This document shows positions 1 through 8,075 of a DNA stretch of 64,000 nucleotides, in pieces. The stretch is from CAZPUS01 sp964589825 (GTDB lineage Bacteria; Fibrobacterota; Chitinivibrionia; Chitinivibrionales; WJKA01). A program made the position numbers and the translations under genes. Positions within the stretch are counted from its first letter, which is position 1. Every line of letters starts with the position of its first letter. Where the stretch lies: positions 1 to 64,000 of the forward strand of contig CAZPUS010000001.1 in assembly GCA_964589825.1 (NCBI GenBank), read 5' to 3'. The notes under the pieces are model-generated. The model worked only from the letters and a program-made list of their open reading frames with translations, had not been told where the DNA came from and did no database searches.

Positions 1-1073
1 ATATCTCCGTCCTGTACCACATACTCCTTGCCTTCCTGGCGGATTCTGCCGCCCTCACGCAGTTTCGCCTCGGTACGGTACGCCTCGAGATCTTGGAGAC
101 TGATCACCTCGGCCTTGATAAAACCCCGCTCGAAGTCGCTGTGGATTGCCCCGGCGGCCTGCGGTGCCTTTGCCCCTTTTCGTATAGTCCATGCACGGTT
201 CTCGTCGTTTCCATAGGTAAAAAAGGTCTGCAGCCCGAGTAATTCATAAATGTCACGCGCAAGAGTGTGCAATCCGGGTTCTTTCAGCCCCAGCTCGTCG
301 AGCATCTCCTGCTTCTCCTGCACAGTGAAATCAAGCATCTCCTCTTCGAGTTTCGCCGCAATCTTCAACACCGGTGCGCCCTGACTGTGTGCATACTCAC
401 GTACTTTAAGGGTGTACCCGTTCTCTTCTCCCAGTCCGGCTTCATCCACATTTGCCACATAGAGCATCGGTTTGTGGGTCAGCAGACACAGCTCCCGTAT
501 CAGCGGACTTAATTCAGGCTGTTGTGTAGTAACACTTCGCACTGCAAACCCTTCACCAAGCGCCTTGTATATACGTTCATACGCATCCAGTTTCTGCTTT
601 GCGTCCTTATCCCCGGTACGGACCGCCTTCTGAATACGCGAAAGCGCACGTTCCGTTTTTTCGAGATCGCGAAGCAGCAGTTCGGTCTCGATTATGTCGA
701 TATCCCGCAGCGGATCGACGCCGCCCTCCACATGGCTTATATCACCCTCTTCAAAACATCGTACCACATGCACCACCGCATCGACATCCTGTATATGGCC
801 AAGGAACTTGTTGCCGACCCCCTCTCCGCGGGACGCGCCTTTCACGAGCCCCGCAATATCGACCATTTCGATAAACGCAGGGATCACTTTGGCATCGGGA
901 TTGATACGCGCAATGCGCTCTAGTCGCGAATCGGGTACTTCGACGATCCCGTGATTCGGGTCTATGGTACAGAACGGATAATTCGCCGCTGCCGCCTTTC
1001 CCGAAGAGAGTGCGTTAAAGAGGGTCGATTTTCCTACATTCGGAAGGCCGACGATTCCGGCGGAGAGGGGCAT
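1..1073 (-). CDS. ychF: Ribosome-binding ATPase YchF (Obg-family), 3' end cut off
   Basis: The reverse strand reads from ATG at 1073 into MPLSAGIVGLPNVGKSTLFN, with the G1/P-loop GLPNVGKST and the switch region DIAGLVKGASRGEG typical of YchF/OLA1. About 357 residues are visible, ending in a TGS-like C-terminal part with GKEYVVQDGD, so only about six residues plus the stop lie outside the window. YchF is an ATPase rather than a GTPase; it binds ribosomes and affects translation fidelity and stress responses. The central coiled-coil region and the TGS domain are both present. The gene is divergent from nadK with about 200 bp between them. Identity is secure from the motifs and the near-complete family length of about 363 residues. 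Confidence 0.96.
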   Translation of the reverse strand, partial: MPLSAGIVGLPNVGKSTLFNALSSGKAAAANYPFCTIDPNHGIVEVPDSRLERIARINPDAKVIPAFIEMVDIAGLVKGASRGEGVGNKFLGHIQDVDAVVHVVRCFEEGDISHVEGGVDPLRDIDIIETELLLRDLEKTERALSRIQKAVRTGDKDAKQKLDAYERIYKALGEGFAVRSVTTQQPELSPLIRELCLLTHKPMLYVANVDEAGLGEENGYTLKVREYAHSQGAPVLKIAAKLEEEMLDFTVQEKQEMLDELGLKEPGLHTLARDIYELLGLQTFFTYGNDENRAWTIRKGAKAPQAAGAIHSDFERGFIKAEVISLQDLEAYRTEAKLREGGRIRQEGKEYVVQDGD

Positions 1074-1276
1074 GAGGAATGTCCTTTTGGTTCAGAGGTT
1101 GTATTGCTGAATTAACAAAAAAATAGTATGTGCAGAAGAATTACATCCGGAATAAAAACCGCTCAGATCGGTTGCCTCTGAACGACACCGGTAACGAATA
1201 TTCCCGGCATCTACTGATTTTATGTATTTTTGTCGAATAGTAGATACTATAGGCGACAATAGGGACAACTGACGAT

Positions 1277-2173
1277 ATGGCTTCCAACTATACCCTCGGG
1301 ATTATCGCGTTCAAGAACTCGGAAACGGTACGCAGCGTATGCAACGATATTATCGCATGGGCATCGTCGCGTGACTGTATACCGCTTTTCTATCCCGGGA
1401 TGACACAACTGCTGCCCGCGTCCGCCACGCTGGCAAAAAATACGCAGGACTTTACCCAACGTGCGGACGCCATTATATCGGTCGGTGGTGACGGGACATT
1501 TCTGTCGGCCGTTCACCTTACCGGGTTCTGCAGTACGCCTATAGTCGGCATTAACCTCGGGGGGCTGGGCTTTCTTACCGACATTTCTCCGGATGATATG
1601 TTTTCGTGTCTGGAGCGGATTATCGTAAACGATTTTACCATTGCCAGACGTATGGTACTCGATGCAACCCTGTGGCGGCACAAAAAGGCGCACACCACAC
1701 TCCATGCGTTAAACGATATTTACATAAACCGCAGCGGTGCACCTAAACTCTTTTCGGTAAGCGCATGGTACGATAAAAAGTATATTACCGACTTTCAGGG
1801 AGACGGGCTTATCGTCGCTACCCCTTCGGGTTCTACTGCGTATTCCATTTCTGCCGGAGGTCCGATCGTGGAGCCGGACGTCGAAGCATTTCTTCTGACG
1901 CCGATATGTCCTCATTCGCTCACCGAACGCCCGATGCTCGTTTCTTCACGCAAATCGGTTGACCTGGTTCCGGATTGCGATGTTCCCGAGGCTTTTCTGT
2001 GTGCCGACGGCATCGATTCCGTTCCCCTTTACGCGCACGATAAAGTGACCGTTTCTTACACACGATGCACGCATTTGATACAGGTTTCCGGTTTAAGCCA
2101 TTTTGCGATACTTCGTAAAAAAATGGGCTGGGGCCTCAATTACAAATACCATAATGAAACGCCTCCGCAATGA
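1277..2173 (+). CDS. nadK: NAD kinase
   Basis: This 298-residue protein phosphorylates NAD to NADP in the cytoplasm. The family signature GGDGT is visible (SVGGDGTFLSAVHL, about residue 72), followed by INLGGLGFLTD and the second conserved block GDGLIVATPSGSTAYSISAGGP (in part), which carries the nucleotide-binding residues. Length matches bacterial NadK (about 290-300). The start has only a weak purine-rich stretch upstream. Its stop overlaps the recN start as ATGA, so nadK and recN are translationally coupled; this nadK-recN order is common in bacteria and supports both calls. Confidence 0.96.
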   Translation: MASNYTLGIIAFKNSETVRSVCNDIIAWASSRDCIPLFYPGMTQLLPASATLAKNTQDFTQRADAIISVGGDGTFLSAVHLTGFCSTPIVGINLGGLGFLTDISPDDMFSCLERIIVNDFTIARRMVLDATLWRHKKAHTTLHALNDIYINRSGAPKLFSVSAWYDKKYITDFQGDGLIVATPSGSTAYSISAGGPIVEPDVEAFLLTPICPHSLTERPMLVSSRKSVDLVPDCDVPEAFLCADGIDSVPLYAHDKVTVSYTRCTHLIQVSGLSHFAILRKKMGWGLNYKYHNETPPQ

Positions 2174-3834
2174 TCAGTGAACTCCAAATAAAGAATATCG
2201 CTCTTATCCGCGAGCTTTCACTCGAGCTCGATTCGGGATTTACGGTGTTTACCGGAGAAACCGGGGCAGGCAAGTCGATCCTGGTCGGCTCACTGGGGCT
2301 TTTGCTGGGCGATCGTGCGTCAAAGGAGCTTATCCGCAACAGCGAAACCGATGCGGAGGTAACCGCGGTATTCGATGTCGAAAATTACCGCAACGAGCTG
2401 CAGCCGCATCTTGACGAAATGGACCTCCGGCCGGATGAAGACGGGACACTCATCATACGTCGCATTATATCCCGGCGGGGCAAAAACAAGACATATATAA
2501 ATCAGACACCGGTTCCGCTCTCCTCGCTGAAGCGCATTGGCGAGCTGCTAATCGATTTTCACGGACAACACGATCACCAGTCACTGCTTCAGCCTCACAC
2601 CGCTATGGAGATAATCGACTCACTAGATGGCGTGAGTGAACATAAAAAAGCGTATTCCAACGCCTGGCGGGAATATCGGGACGCCCGTGAGGCCCTGGAT
2701 TCGTTCAACGACCGTATAGACCGACTCCGGCAGCGCCGGGACATGATGGAGTATCAATACAACGAGATCCACTCCCTCTCACTCAAGCCCAACGAAGAAC
2801 ACGAGCTCGAAGAGAAACTGGGGCGACTCTCATCGGTAACCCAGCGCATAGAGAGCGCGGCCGAAATACAGGCCATCCTCTCACGTGATGAAACCTCTCC
2901 TCTTTCGCAGCTTTATACTATACAAAAACACCTGCACACGCTTGCCCGGTACGATTCTTCATTTACGCAGTGGGGAACCGAACTGACAAACCTCGTTTCC
3001 ATGCTGTCGGAGCTCGAATCGACTACTGCCGTGTATGCGGAAGAGACCGAGACAGACCCCCGACAGGTCGACGAAATCAACGAACGCCTCGCCGCTATCC
3101 AGCGTCTCAAGCGAAAATACGAGTGCGACCTTGACGGCCTTTTGCAAATGCAGCAACGCCTCAAAGAGGACCTCGACAGACTGGAGACCACCGACATTGA
3201 CCGCCCGCAGCTGCAAAAGCAGTGTGAAGCGGCATACGAGCGCTGTATGGAAGCAGCGGGCAGGCTGCGCAGCGCACGGGAGACTGCATGTCATACCTTC
3301 GATAAAAAAGTGAGCAGCCAGATGCAGCATCTGGGCTTTTCGCACGGCGCGTTCAAAACCGCGTTTACCCCGCTGGAAACCCCCGCAAGCGAAGGAACCG
3401 AAACGATCGAATTCACCGTTCGTACCAATCAGGGAGAACCGTACACACCACTTCGAAAAACCGCTTCAGGTGGTGAGATATCGCGTCTGATGCTGGCAAT
3501 AAAGAGTGTACTTGCCGAAAAAGACAATGTGCCGGTACTCGTATTCGATGAAATCGATGTCGGTATCGGCGGGATCACCTCGAATGCGATCGCCGGTGCG
3601 CTCAATGCGCTGAGTACCCACCATCAGGTAATCTCCATTTCGCACCTGCACCAGATTGCATCACAGGCTCACCATCATTTCCGCGTCTACAAGGAAATCG
3701 AAGGTGAAAGAACCGTCACCCGAGCCACGGCACTTGACAAAAACGAAAAAATTGAAGAGCTTTCACGCATGATGGGCGGATCCTCCGACGTGTCGAAAAA
3801 ACACGCCGAAGAGATGCTCAAGCGCTCCCCCTGA
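2170..3834 (+). CDS. recN: DNA repair protein RecN
   Basis: A 554-residue SMC-like ATPase that acts in double-strand break repair. The Walker A motif GETGAGKS is near residue 31, a long charged coiled-coil middle (about residues 150-370) follows, and the C-terminal lobe has the signature region KTASGGEISRLMLAIK and Walker B VLVFDEIDVGIGG, then the H-loop ISISHLHQIA. The start codon overlaps the nadK stop by four bases. Length equals the family norm (about 550). No SOS box was recognised upstream; expression probably comes from the nadK promoter. Confidence 0.97.
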   Translation: MISELQIKNIALIRELSLELDSGFTVFTGETGAGKSILVGSLGLLLGDRASKELIRNSETDAEVTAVFDVENYRNELQPHLDEMDLRPDEDGTLIIRRIISRRGKNKTYINQTPVPLSSLKRIGELLIDFHGQHDHQSLLQPHTAMEIIDSLDGVSEHKKAYSNAWREYRDAREALDSFNDRIDRLRQRRDMMEYQYNEIHSLSLKPNEEHELEEKLGRLSSVTQRIESAAEIQAILSRDETSPLSQLYTIQKHLHTLARYDSSFTQWGTELTNLVSMLSELESTTAVYAEETETDPRQVDEINERLAAIQRLKRKYECDLDGLLQMQQRLKEDLDRLETTDIDRPQLQKQCEAAYERCMEAAGRLRSARETACHTFDKKVSSQMQHLGFSHGAFKTAFTPLETPASEGTETIEFTVRTNQGEPYTPLRKTASGGEISRLMLAIKSVLAEKDNVPVLVFDEIDVGIGGITSNAIAGALNALSTHHQVISISHLHQIASQAHHHFRVYKEIEGERTVTRATALDKNEKIEELSRMMGGSSDVSKKHAEEMLKRSP

Positions 3835-3897
3835 GAGTCGATGACACCGGCCACGCCGCGTACCGGCAGTGGCGCAACATAAAAGGAGATCCCTGTA

Positions 3898-4041
3898 ATG
3901 AATATGCTTTTGGGAATCGTCACGTTGTGTATTTTTTCGTTTCTTGTGATGATCGCGGTCATTATGACGCGCATCGAAAAAAAAGTTCTTGACTGCGCAC
4001 GATATGTCGAGCTTAAAGTAACGAAACTATATAAGGAATAA
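3898..4041 (+). CDS. Small single-pass membrane protein, 47 aa
   Basis: This short ORF begins MNMLLGIVTLCIFSFLVMIA, with one hydrophobic segment at residues 3-24, then a basic and charged tail ending in VTKLYKE. It is preceded by AAAAGGAGAT, a strong ribosome binding site six bases before the ATG. It starts 63 bp after recN and ends 10 bp before the flavoprotein gene, so it sits in line with both. I do not recognise a family. The strong ribosome binding site, good spacing and a clean transmembrane profile argue that it is translated, but such short ORFs can be spurious. Confidence 0.6.
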   Translation: MNMLLGIVTLCIFSFLVMIAVIMTRIEKKVLDCARYVELKVTKLYKE

Positions 4042-4051
4042 CCATACGATT

Positions 4052-5263
4052 ATGACCCGATACGTTATTATTGGCAGCGGCGCGGCCGGACTCATGGCCG
4101 CACAGACGATCCGGACACAGGACCCCGACGGTATAATTACGATGCTCACCGATGAAGGGTATGCACCCTATTATCGTCCCGGTCTTCCCGAAATGATGGC
4201 TCACAAAAAATCTATGGATGATCTCCAGCTTCGCCCACCACAGTGGTACGAAAAAAAGAAAATCTCTCTTAAGACGAACACGCGTGCAGACCGGATCGAC
4301 CCGCAGGCAAAACGGATATTCACCCCCAAGGGAGATACGTTCGAATATGACAAGCTGCTGCTTGCCTGCGGTGGAACTCCCCTTTCGCCTCCTATAGATG
4401 GATGCAATTCACGGGGCGTATTTACTGTGCGTACCGCGTCGGACGTAGACGCACTCGTTGGGTACATGGATCGCGTCACGCATCTCGCGGTTATAGGTGG
4501 CGGGCTTCTGGGGCTCGAGGCGGCCCACAGCCTGGCAACCTCCAGGCGTAAAGTCACGGTGATCGAACGCGCCCCCCGCCTGCTTCCCAAGCAACTCGAC
4601 GACGCCGCATCGGCACGTTTGAAAAACGATCTTGAGCAGCGGGGATTCGAGTTTATACTCAGTGACAATGTAACACGAATCGAGGAAACCACGACGTGCA
4701 ATGCTATCACACTTGCACATGCCGAAGGGTTCCACCCCCAGGCAGTACTTATATGTGTAGGTATCCAACCAAGCACGCAACTGGCACGTGATGCCGGCAT
4801 CGACACAAACAGGGGAGTATGTATAGACGAATATCTTCACACCGATACCGATTCGATATGGTGTGCAGGTGATATGGCGGAATACGACGGCAGATGCGGC
4901 GGATTGTGGACCATCGCCATGCAGCAGGGTAAACTCGTCGGGGCGAATATGGCGGGTGAGCACAAACCCTATGGCGGCTCGGTGGCTGAAACGACACTTA
5001 AAGTTACCGGTATCGACATGTTTTCCTCCGGGATAATCGACGCACCGAAGGATGAGAACGGGTATGAAAAAATCACATGGGATGGAAATCGTGTATACCG
5101 CGCGCTTCTTCTGCATAGCGGGGTTATAACGGGCTGTCTGCTTTTTGGTGACACATCGAACAAATCCCAGCTTTCACGATGTGTCCGGGAAAAGGTACGG
5201 CCTTCCTTACCGGCTCGGGAGATGCTCTCTCCACATTTTGACGAATGGGACACAATTTTCTGA
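4052..5263 (+). CDS. NAD(P)/FAD-dependent oxidoreductase, rubredoxin/nitrite-reductase-like
   Basis: A 403-residue two-dinucleotide-fold flavoprotein. The FAD-binding GxGxxG is at the N-terminus (VIIGSGAAGLMAAQTI), the NAD(P)-binding GxGxxG is near residue 150 (VIGGGLLGLEAAHSL), and the second FAD motif is WCAGDMAEY near residue 270. The fold is that of the Pyr_redox_2 family that includes NADH:rubredoxin reductase and the large nitrite reductase subunit N-terminus. There is no redox-active CxxC. Placement directly before ferritin and near Suf, TrxB and rubrerythrin-like genes suggests electron supply to oxygen or peroxide detoxification, for example through rubredoxin, but the acceptor is not encoded here and is inferred. 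Start ATG has a modest upstream AAGGAA. Confidence 0.85.
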   Translation: MTRYVIIGSGAAGLMAAQTIRTQDPDGIITMLTDEGYAPYYRPGLPEMMAHKKSMDDLQLRPPQWYEKKKISLKTNTRADRIDPQAKRIFTPKGDTFEYDKLLLACGGTPLSPPIDGCNSRGVFTVRTASDVDALVGYMDRVTHLAVIGGGLLGLEAAHSLATSRRKVTVIERAPRLLPKQLDDAASARLKNDLEQRGFEFILSDNVTRIEETTTCNAITLAHAEGFHPQAVLICVGIQPSTQLARDAGIDTNRGVCIDEYLHTDTDSIWCAGDMAEYDGRCGGLWTIAMQQGKLVGANMAGEHKPYGGSVAETTLKVTGIDMFSSGIIDAPKDENGYEKITWDGNRVYRALLLHSGVITGCLLFGDTSNKSQLSRCVREKVRPSLPAREMLSPHFDEWDTIF

Positions 5264-5287
5264 ATCGAATTCCTGTCAGGCTATTCG

Positions 5288-5300
5288 TACCTGAATTGAG
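5288..5300 (+). repeat. Isolated end of the ACCTGAATTGAGC repeat family
   Basis: The bases TACCTGAATTGAG match the terminal repeat of the short elements described at 12655 and 51462. The similarity stops after 13 bases and no opposite end was found nearby. It may be a decayed remnant, or a chance match. Confidence 0.3.
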
Positions 5301-5416
5301 GTGGGGACTTATGACATCCAACGGCGTATGCACTACACATGGTAAGCGTGTATGTATACAATTGCCGGGAGAATACTATTTTTTTACCTCGGTAAACAAT
5401 AGAGCGATATAACTGA

Positions 5417-5436
5417 GCGGTCACAGGTATGACCGC
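5417..5436 (+). promoter_or_regulatory. Stem-loop in the ferritin leader
   Basis: GCGGTCA and TGACCGC form a perfect 7-bp stem around a six-base loop. It ends 20 bases before the ferritin AGGAG and 31 bases before the ATG. There is no following T-run, so it is not a terminator. It could be an mRNA stability element, a translational control site or a dimeric repressor operator. It matches no iron-regulatory motif that I recognise. Confidence 0.5.
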
Positions 5437-5467
5437 CATCACCATTATTACCCACAAGGAGAATATG

Positions 5468-5998
5468 ATGCTGAGCAAAAAAATGAAAGATGCCATCAAC
5501 GCACAAATCAACCGCGAAATGTATTCCGCCTACCTCTATATGGCCATGTCGAGCCACTCGGATGATATGGGACTCAAAGGGTTTGCAAAATGGTTTATGG
5601 TACAATACCACGAAGAGATGATGCATGCCATGAAAATGTATGAGTACATCCAGAGTCAGGGTGAAAAACCACTGCTGCAGCAAATCGACACGCCGCCGTC
5701 TGAGTGGGCCAACGCGCTCGCCATGTTCGAGGACACCCTGGCGCACGAGCAAAAAGTTACCTCATGGATTAACGAACTCATGGAAATCGCTATCAGCGAA
5801 AAAGATCATGCAACGCAGATTTTTCTTCAGTGGTATGTAACCGAACAGGTCGAAGAAGAAGAGAATGATCACGATATTATCGACAGACTGAAGATTATCG
5901 GGGACAACCCGCAGGCGCTGCTTATGCTCGATAAAGAAATGGGTGCACGCGCCACCACGGTGGTCACCGACTTCAGCAACGGTGTTACTGCAGAATAG
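5468..5998 (+). CDS. ftnA: Ferritin (FtnA-type)
   Basis: A 176-residue non-haem ferritin that oxidises Fe(II) and stores iron as a mineral in a 24-mer shell. The N-terminal helix MLSKKMKDAINAQINREMYS and the ferroxidase residues are visible: Glu in INREMYSAYLY, Glu and His in YHEEMMHAMKMYEY, then Glu in AHEQKVTSWI and Glu/Gln in TEQVEEEENDH. Two adjacent ATGs exist; the second (5468) is chosen because AGGAG at 5457-5461 lies six bases from it, and because ferritins typically begin MLS. The frame is open further upstream to 5429 without a ribosome binding site. It follows a flavoprotein and precedes the suf pair, consistent with an iron and redox cluster. Confidence 0.95.
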   Translation: MLSKKMKDAINAQINREMYSAYLYMAMSSHSDDMGLKGFAKWFMVQYHEEMMHAMKMYEYIQSQGEKPLLQQIDTPPSEWANALAMFEDTLAHEQKVTSWINELMEIAISEKDHATQIFLQWYVTEQVEEEENDHDIIDRLKIIGDNPQALLMLDKEMGARATTVVTDFSNGVTAE

Positions 5999-6026
5999 TT
6001 GTGGTATATCGTACCGGAGCGCGTTA

Positions 6027-6035
6027 TGGTATAAT
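6027..6035 (+). promoter_or_regulatory. Candidate extended -10 promoter for the suf pair
   Basis: TGGTATAAT is a perfect -10 hexamer with the extended TGn motif, 29 bp after the ferritin stop and 211 bp before sufC. No good -35 hexamer is seen at 16-18 bp, which is acceptable for extended -10 promoters. It would give a leader of about 200 nt containing the hairpin at 6160-6194. Experimental support is lacking. Confidence 0.4.
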
Positions 6036-6159
6036 GCCGCTGTGCTATGGCAATACCACGGGGGCACTTCCCGAATGGTAACGGGCGCTCTGGTGCATAA
6101 CTCATACATCAGCAATTACCCGTTGTACTGCCACTAATACAATTCCGGGATACCATATA

Positions 6160-6199
6160 CAGTGCAACGTACAGCGACACGTGGCGTTGCACTGCTTTT
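6160..6199 (+). terminator. Strong hairpin with short T-run before sufC
   Basis: CAGTGCAACG and CGTTGCACTG form a perfect 10-bp stem (6160-6169 with 6185-6194) around a 15-base loop, followed by CTTTTG. It ends 51 bp before the sufC start. It may terminate the ferritin transcript, or act as an attenuator in a long suf leader. The T-run is short (four T), so termination may be partial. Confidence 0.5.
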
Positions 6200-6245
6200 G
6201 TTCACGTATATACAGACGGATACGGATCTGAAAGGATATAATGTC

Positions 6246-6968
6246 ATGGGACTGCTCTCACTTGAAAACGTATCGCTTTCTCTTAACGAAACCCCGGTGC
6301 TCAACGGCATCACGATGGATTTCTGGGAAGGATATGTGCATGCAGTCGTGGGCCCCAACGGTGCAGGAAAATCGACTCTTGCCTCGGTAATCATGGGTCT
6401 TGCCGGCTATACCGATATTGGCGGACAGATACGTTTTCAGGGAGCATCGATTTGCAACAAAAATATCGCCGAACGGGCGAAACTCGGTATAACCCTCGGA
6501 TGGCAGGAACCGGCGCGATTCGAAGGCATCACCATCGAGACATTTCTCACGCTGTGCGCGCAGGGAAGAGATAATCCCCCCGTAACCGAAACGCTTGCCA
6601 ATGTGGGGCTGGATCCCGACACCTACCGTAACCGTATGGCGGATAAATCACTCAGCGGCGGCGAAAGAAAAAAACTCGAACTCGCCTCGATACTCATCAT
6701 GAAACCGAAGCTGGTAATTCTCGATGAGCCTGATTCAGGTATCGATGTCGAATCGCTCAATCGGATTTTCGAAGCGGTTGAGGTATTCCGGGCTCAGGGA
6801 ACCACGACGGTGCTCATCACGCACAGCCCCACCGTACTGCATCATGCCGAGCATGCATTTCTTTTGTGCGACGGCAAAATAATCGACAAAGGGGTTACCA
6901 AAAAAATCGAGCCCTATTTTGAAAAAAACTGCCTGCCGTGCAATCACCCCAACAGACCCGTTAGCTAA
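6246..6968 (+). CDS. sufC: Fe-S cluster assembly ATPase SufC (minimal SufBC type)
   Basis: A 240-residue ABC ATPase that powers the SufB-type scaffold. Visible motifs are Walker A GPNGAGKST, Q-loop GWQEPARFEGI, signature LSGGERKKLE, Walker B LVILDEPDSGID and the switch His in ITHSP. The tyrosine- and proline-rich C-terminus, EPYFEKNCLPCNHPN, has two Cys. The in-frame ATG at 6246 is chosen because AAAGGA lies about eight bases upstream; longer in-frame starts run through the hairpin at 6160. The partner scaffold gene starts 10 bp after the stop. Only a B-like and a C-like gene are present, with no sufS, sufU, sufE or second scaffold gene, which matches the minimal SUF-like systems known from archaea and many anaerobes. 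Confidence 0.93.
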   Translation: MGLLSLENVSLSLNETPVLNGITMDFWEGYVHAVVGPNGAGKSTLASVIMGLAGYTDIGGQIRFQGASICNKNIAERAKLGITLGWQEPARFEGITIETFLTLCAQGRDNPPVTETLANVGLDPDTYRNRMADKSLSGGERKKLELASILIMKPKLVILDEPDSGIDVESLNRIFEAVEVFRAQGTTTVLITHSPTVLHHAEHAFLLCDGKIIDKGVTKKIEPYFEKNCLPCNHPNRPVS

Positions 6969-6978
6969 GGAAGACCAT

Positions 6979-7917
6979 ATGAGCAATGACAGAGAGATGG
7001 TCCGGGAGCTTTTTTCTCACTCACCTGACGCATTGCACGATATCGATCACGAAGATGTCGCGCATGTGGCGATTCTTCATCACAGAGTTATCGGACTTCA
7101 TACCGTACCCGGATTCAATGTAACCGCAGAACCCACAGAAAACGGCATAAAGGCTCACGTGCATGTGGCACGTGACGCACATATTGAAAAACCGGTACAC
7201 CTGTGTCTCGGCATGACCGGCGAACACGGTGTCCAGCGGATATATATGGAAGCGGATATAGAAGAAAATGCATCGGTCACCGTATTCGGCCACTGCGTAT
7301 TCCCGAACGCGGTCGATTTGCAGCACATAATGGATGCGCATATTCGGGTACATCGCAATGCATTCTATACATATAAAGAACGTCACATACACGGTGACAG
7401 CGCAGGGATCAGGGTCTACCCCAATGCCAGTGTCGAGCTCAAGGAAGATGCGCACTTCAGTACCGAATTCGACCTTCTGCGCGGCCGTGTCGGTGAACTC
7501 GCCATCGACTACACCACGTACTGCGGTCCGCGCAGCGTGCTGGATATGACCACCAAGGTAAGTGCCTATGGCGACGATGTGGTCAAGGTATCCGAAACAG
7601 GCTACCTCGATCGCGAGGCACGGGGACTGCTTACAAGCAAAATTGCGGTTCGTGATACCGCCCGTGCCGAGGTCTACAATAAACTCGTGGCACGGGGGGC
7701 ATACGCCCGGGGCCATGTGGACTGCAAGGAAATTATCCAGGACAACGGCTCCGTGAGTGCAATTCCTGTCGTCGAAGTGACGCATCCCCAGGCGCATGTC
7801 ACGCACGAGGCTGCGGTGGGAAGTGCCGACAGCAAACAGGTGGAAACGCTCATGGCACGCGGTTTGAGCGAAGAAGAGGCGGTAGAAGCCATCATTCAGG
7901 GGCTTCTACAGTCATGA
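6979..7917 (+). CDS. sufB: Fe-S scaffold SufB/SufD-family protein (minimal type)
   Basis: A 312-residue SufB/SufD-fold protein, much shorter than E. coli SufB (495) or SufD (423) and lacking their long N-terminal region. The beta-helical core with repeated hydrophobic strands is at about residues 60-230, and the conserved C-terminal helices read HPQAHVTHEAAVGSADSKQV and LMARGLSEEEAVEAIIQGL. Together with SufC it would form a scaffold on which Fe-S clusters are built. The ATG at 6979 follows AAGGAAG at about seven bases. A repeat element starts 52 bp after the stop. No cysteine desulfurase gene is nearby, so sulfur must be supplied from elsewhere or as sulfide; that is inference. Confidence 0.9.
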   Translation: MSNDREMVRELFSHSPDALHDIDHEDVAHVAILHHRVIGLHTVPGFNVTAEPTENGIKAHVHVARDAHIEKPVHLCLGMTGEHGVQRIYMEADIEENASVTVFGHCVFPNAVDLQHIMDAHIRVHRNAFYTYKERHIHGDSAGIRVYPNASVELKEDAHFSTEFDLLRGRVGELAIDYTTYCGPRSVLDMTTKVSAYGDDVVKVSETGYLDREARGLLTSKIAVRDTARAEVYNKLVARGAYARGHVDCKEIIQDNGSVSAIPVVEVTHPQAHVTHEAAVGSADSKQVETLMARGLSEEEAVEAIIQGLLQS

Positions 7918-7968
7918 ACTCCTTCTGCCGCACTCACTCGACGCGACACAATCCTCTGTTCAGGTAAT

Positions 7969-8030
7969 ACCTGAATTGAGCAATTTTGTTCGCGAAATCT
8001 GCTGCAATCCGCACTACTCTTATATTCAGG
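7969..8030 (+). repeat. Short, internally deleted copy of the 165-bp MITE-like element
   Basis: Starts ACCTGAATTGAGC and continues TTTTGTTCGCGAAATCTGCT, then GCACTACTCTTAT, identical or nearly so to the left 50 bases of the copy at 12655, then ends abruptly in ATTCAGG, the other terminus. At its left edge TTCAGGTAATACCTGAA (7959-7975) is a palindrome, as if the right end of another copy abuts it. It lies between sufB and trxB, 45 bp before the trxB start. Confidence 0.7.
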
Positions 8031-8075
8031 AAAATAAACTACCCGTAGTCAACCCACATACAAGGAGTACTATCA

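Noticed and set aside
508..518. Match to the repeat end (TTAATTCAGGC) inside ychF
   Set aside because: It lies in a conserved coding stretch of ychF and encodes a normal protein segment; only the last few bases match the repeat, so it is chance.
522..923. Open frame on the plus strand across ychF
   Set aside because: It is the antisense shadow of ychF, without a ribosome binding site or a family pattern.
3461..3472. CGCTTCAGGTG resembling the right end of the repeat
   Set aside because: Encodes the conserved KTASGGE block of RecN; the resemblance is due to codon choice.
6049..6102. 17-codon leader-peptide-like ORF in the suf leader
   Set aside because: No ribosome binding site and no repeated amino acid that would suggest attenuation.
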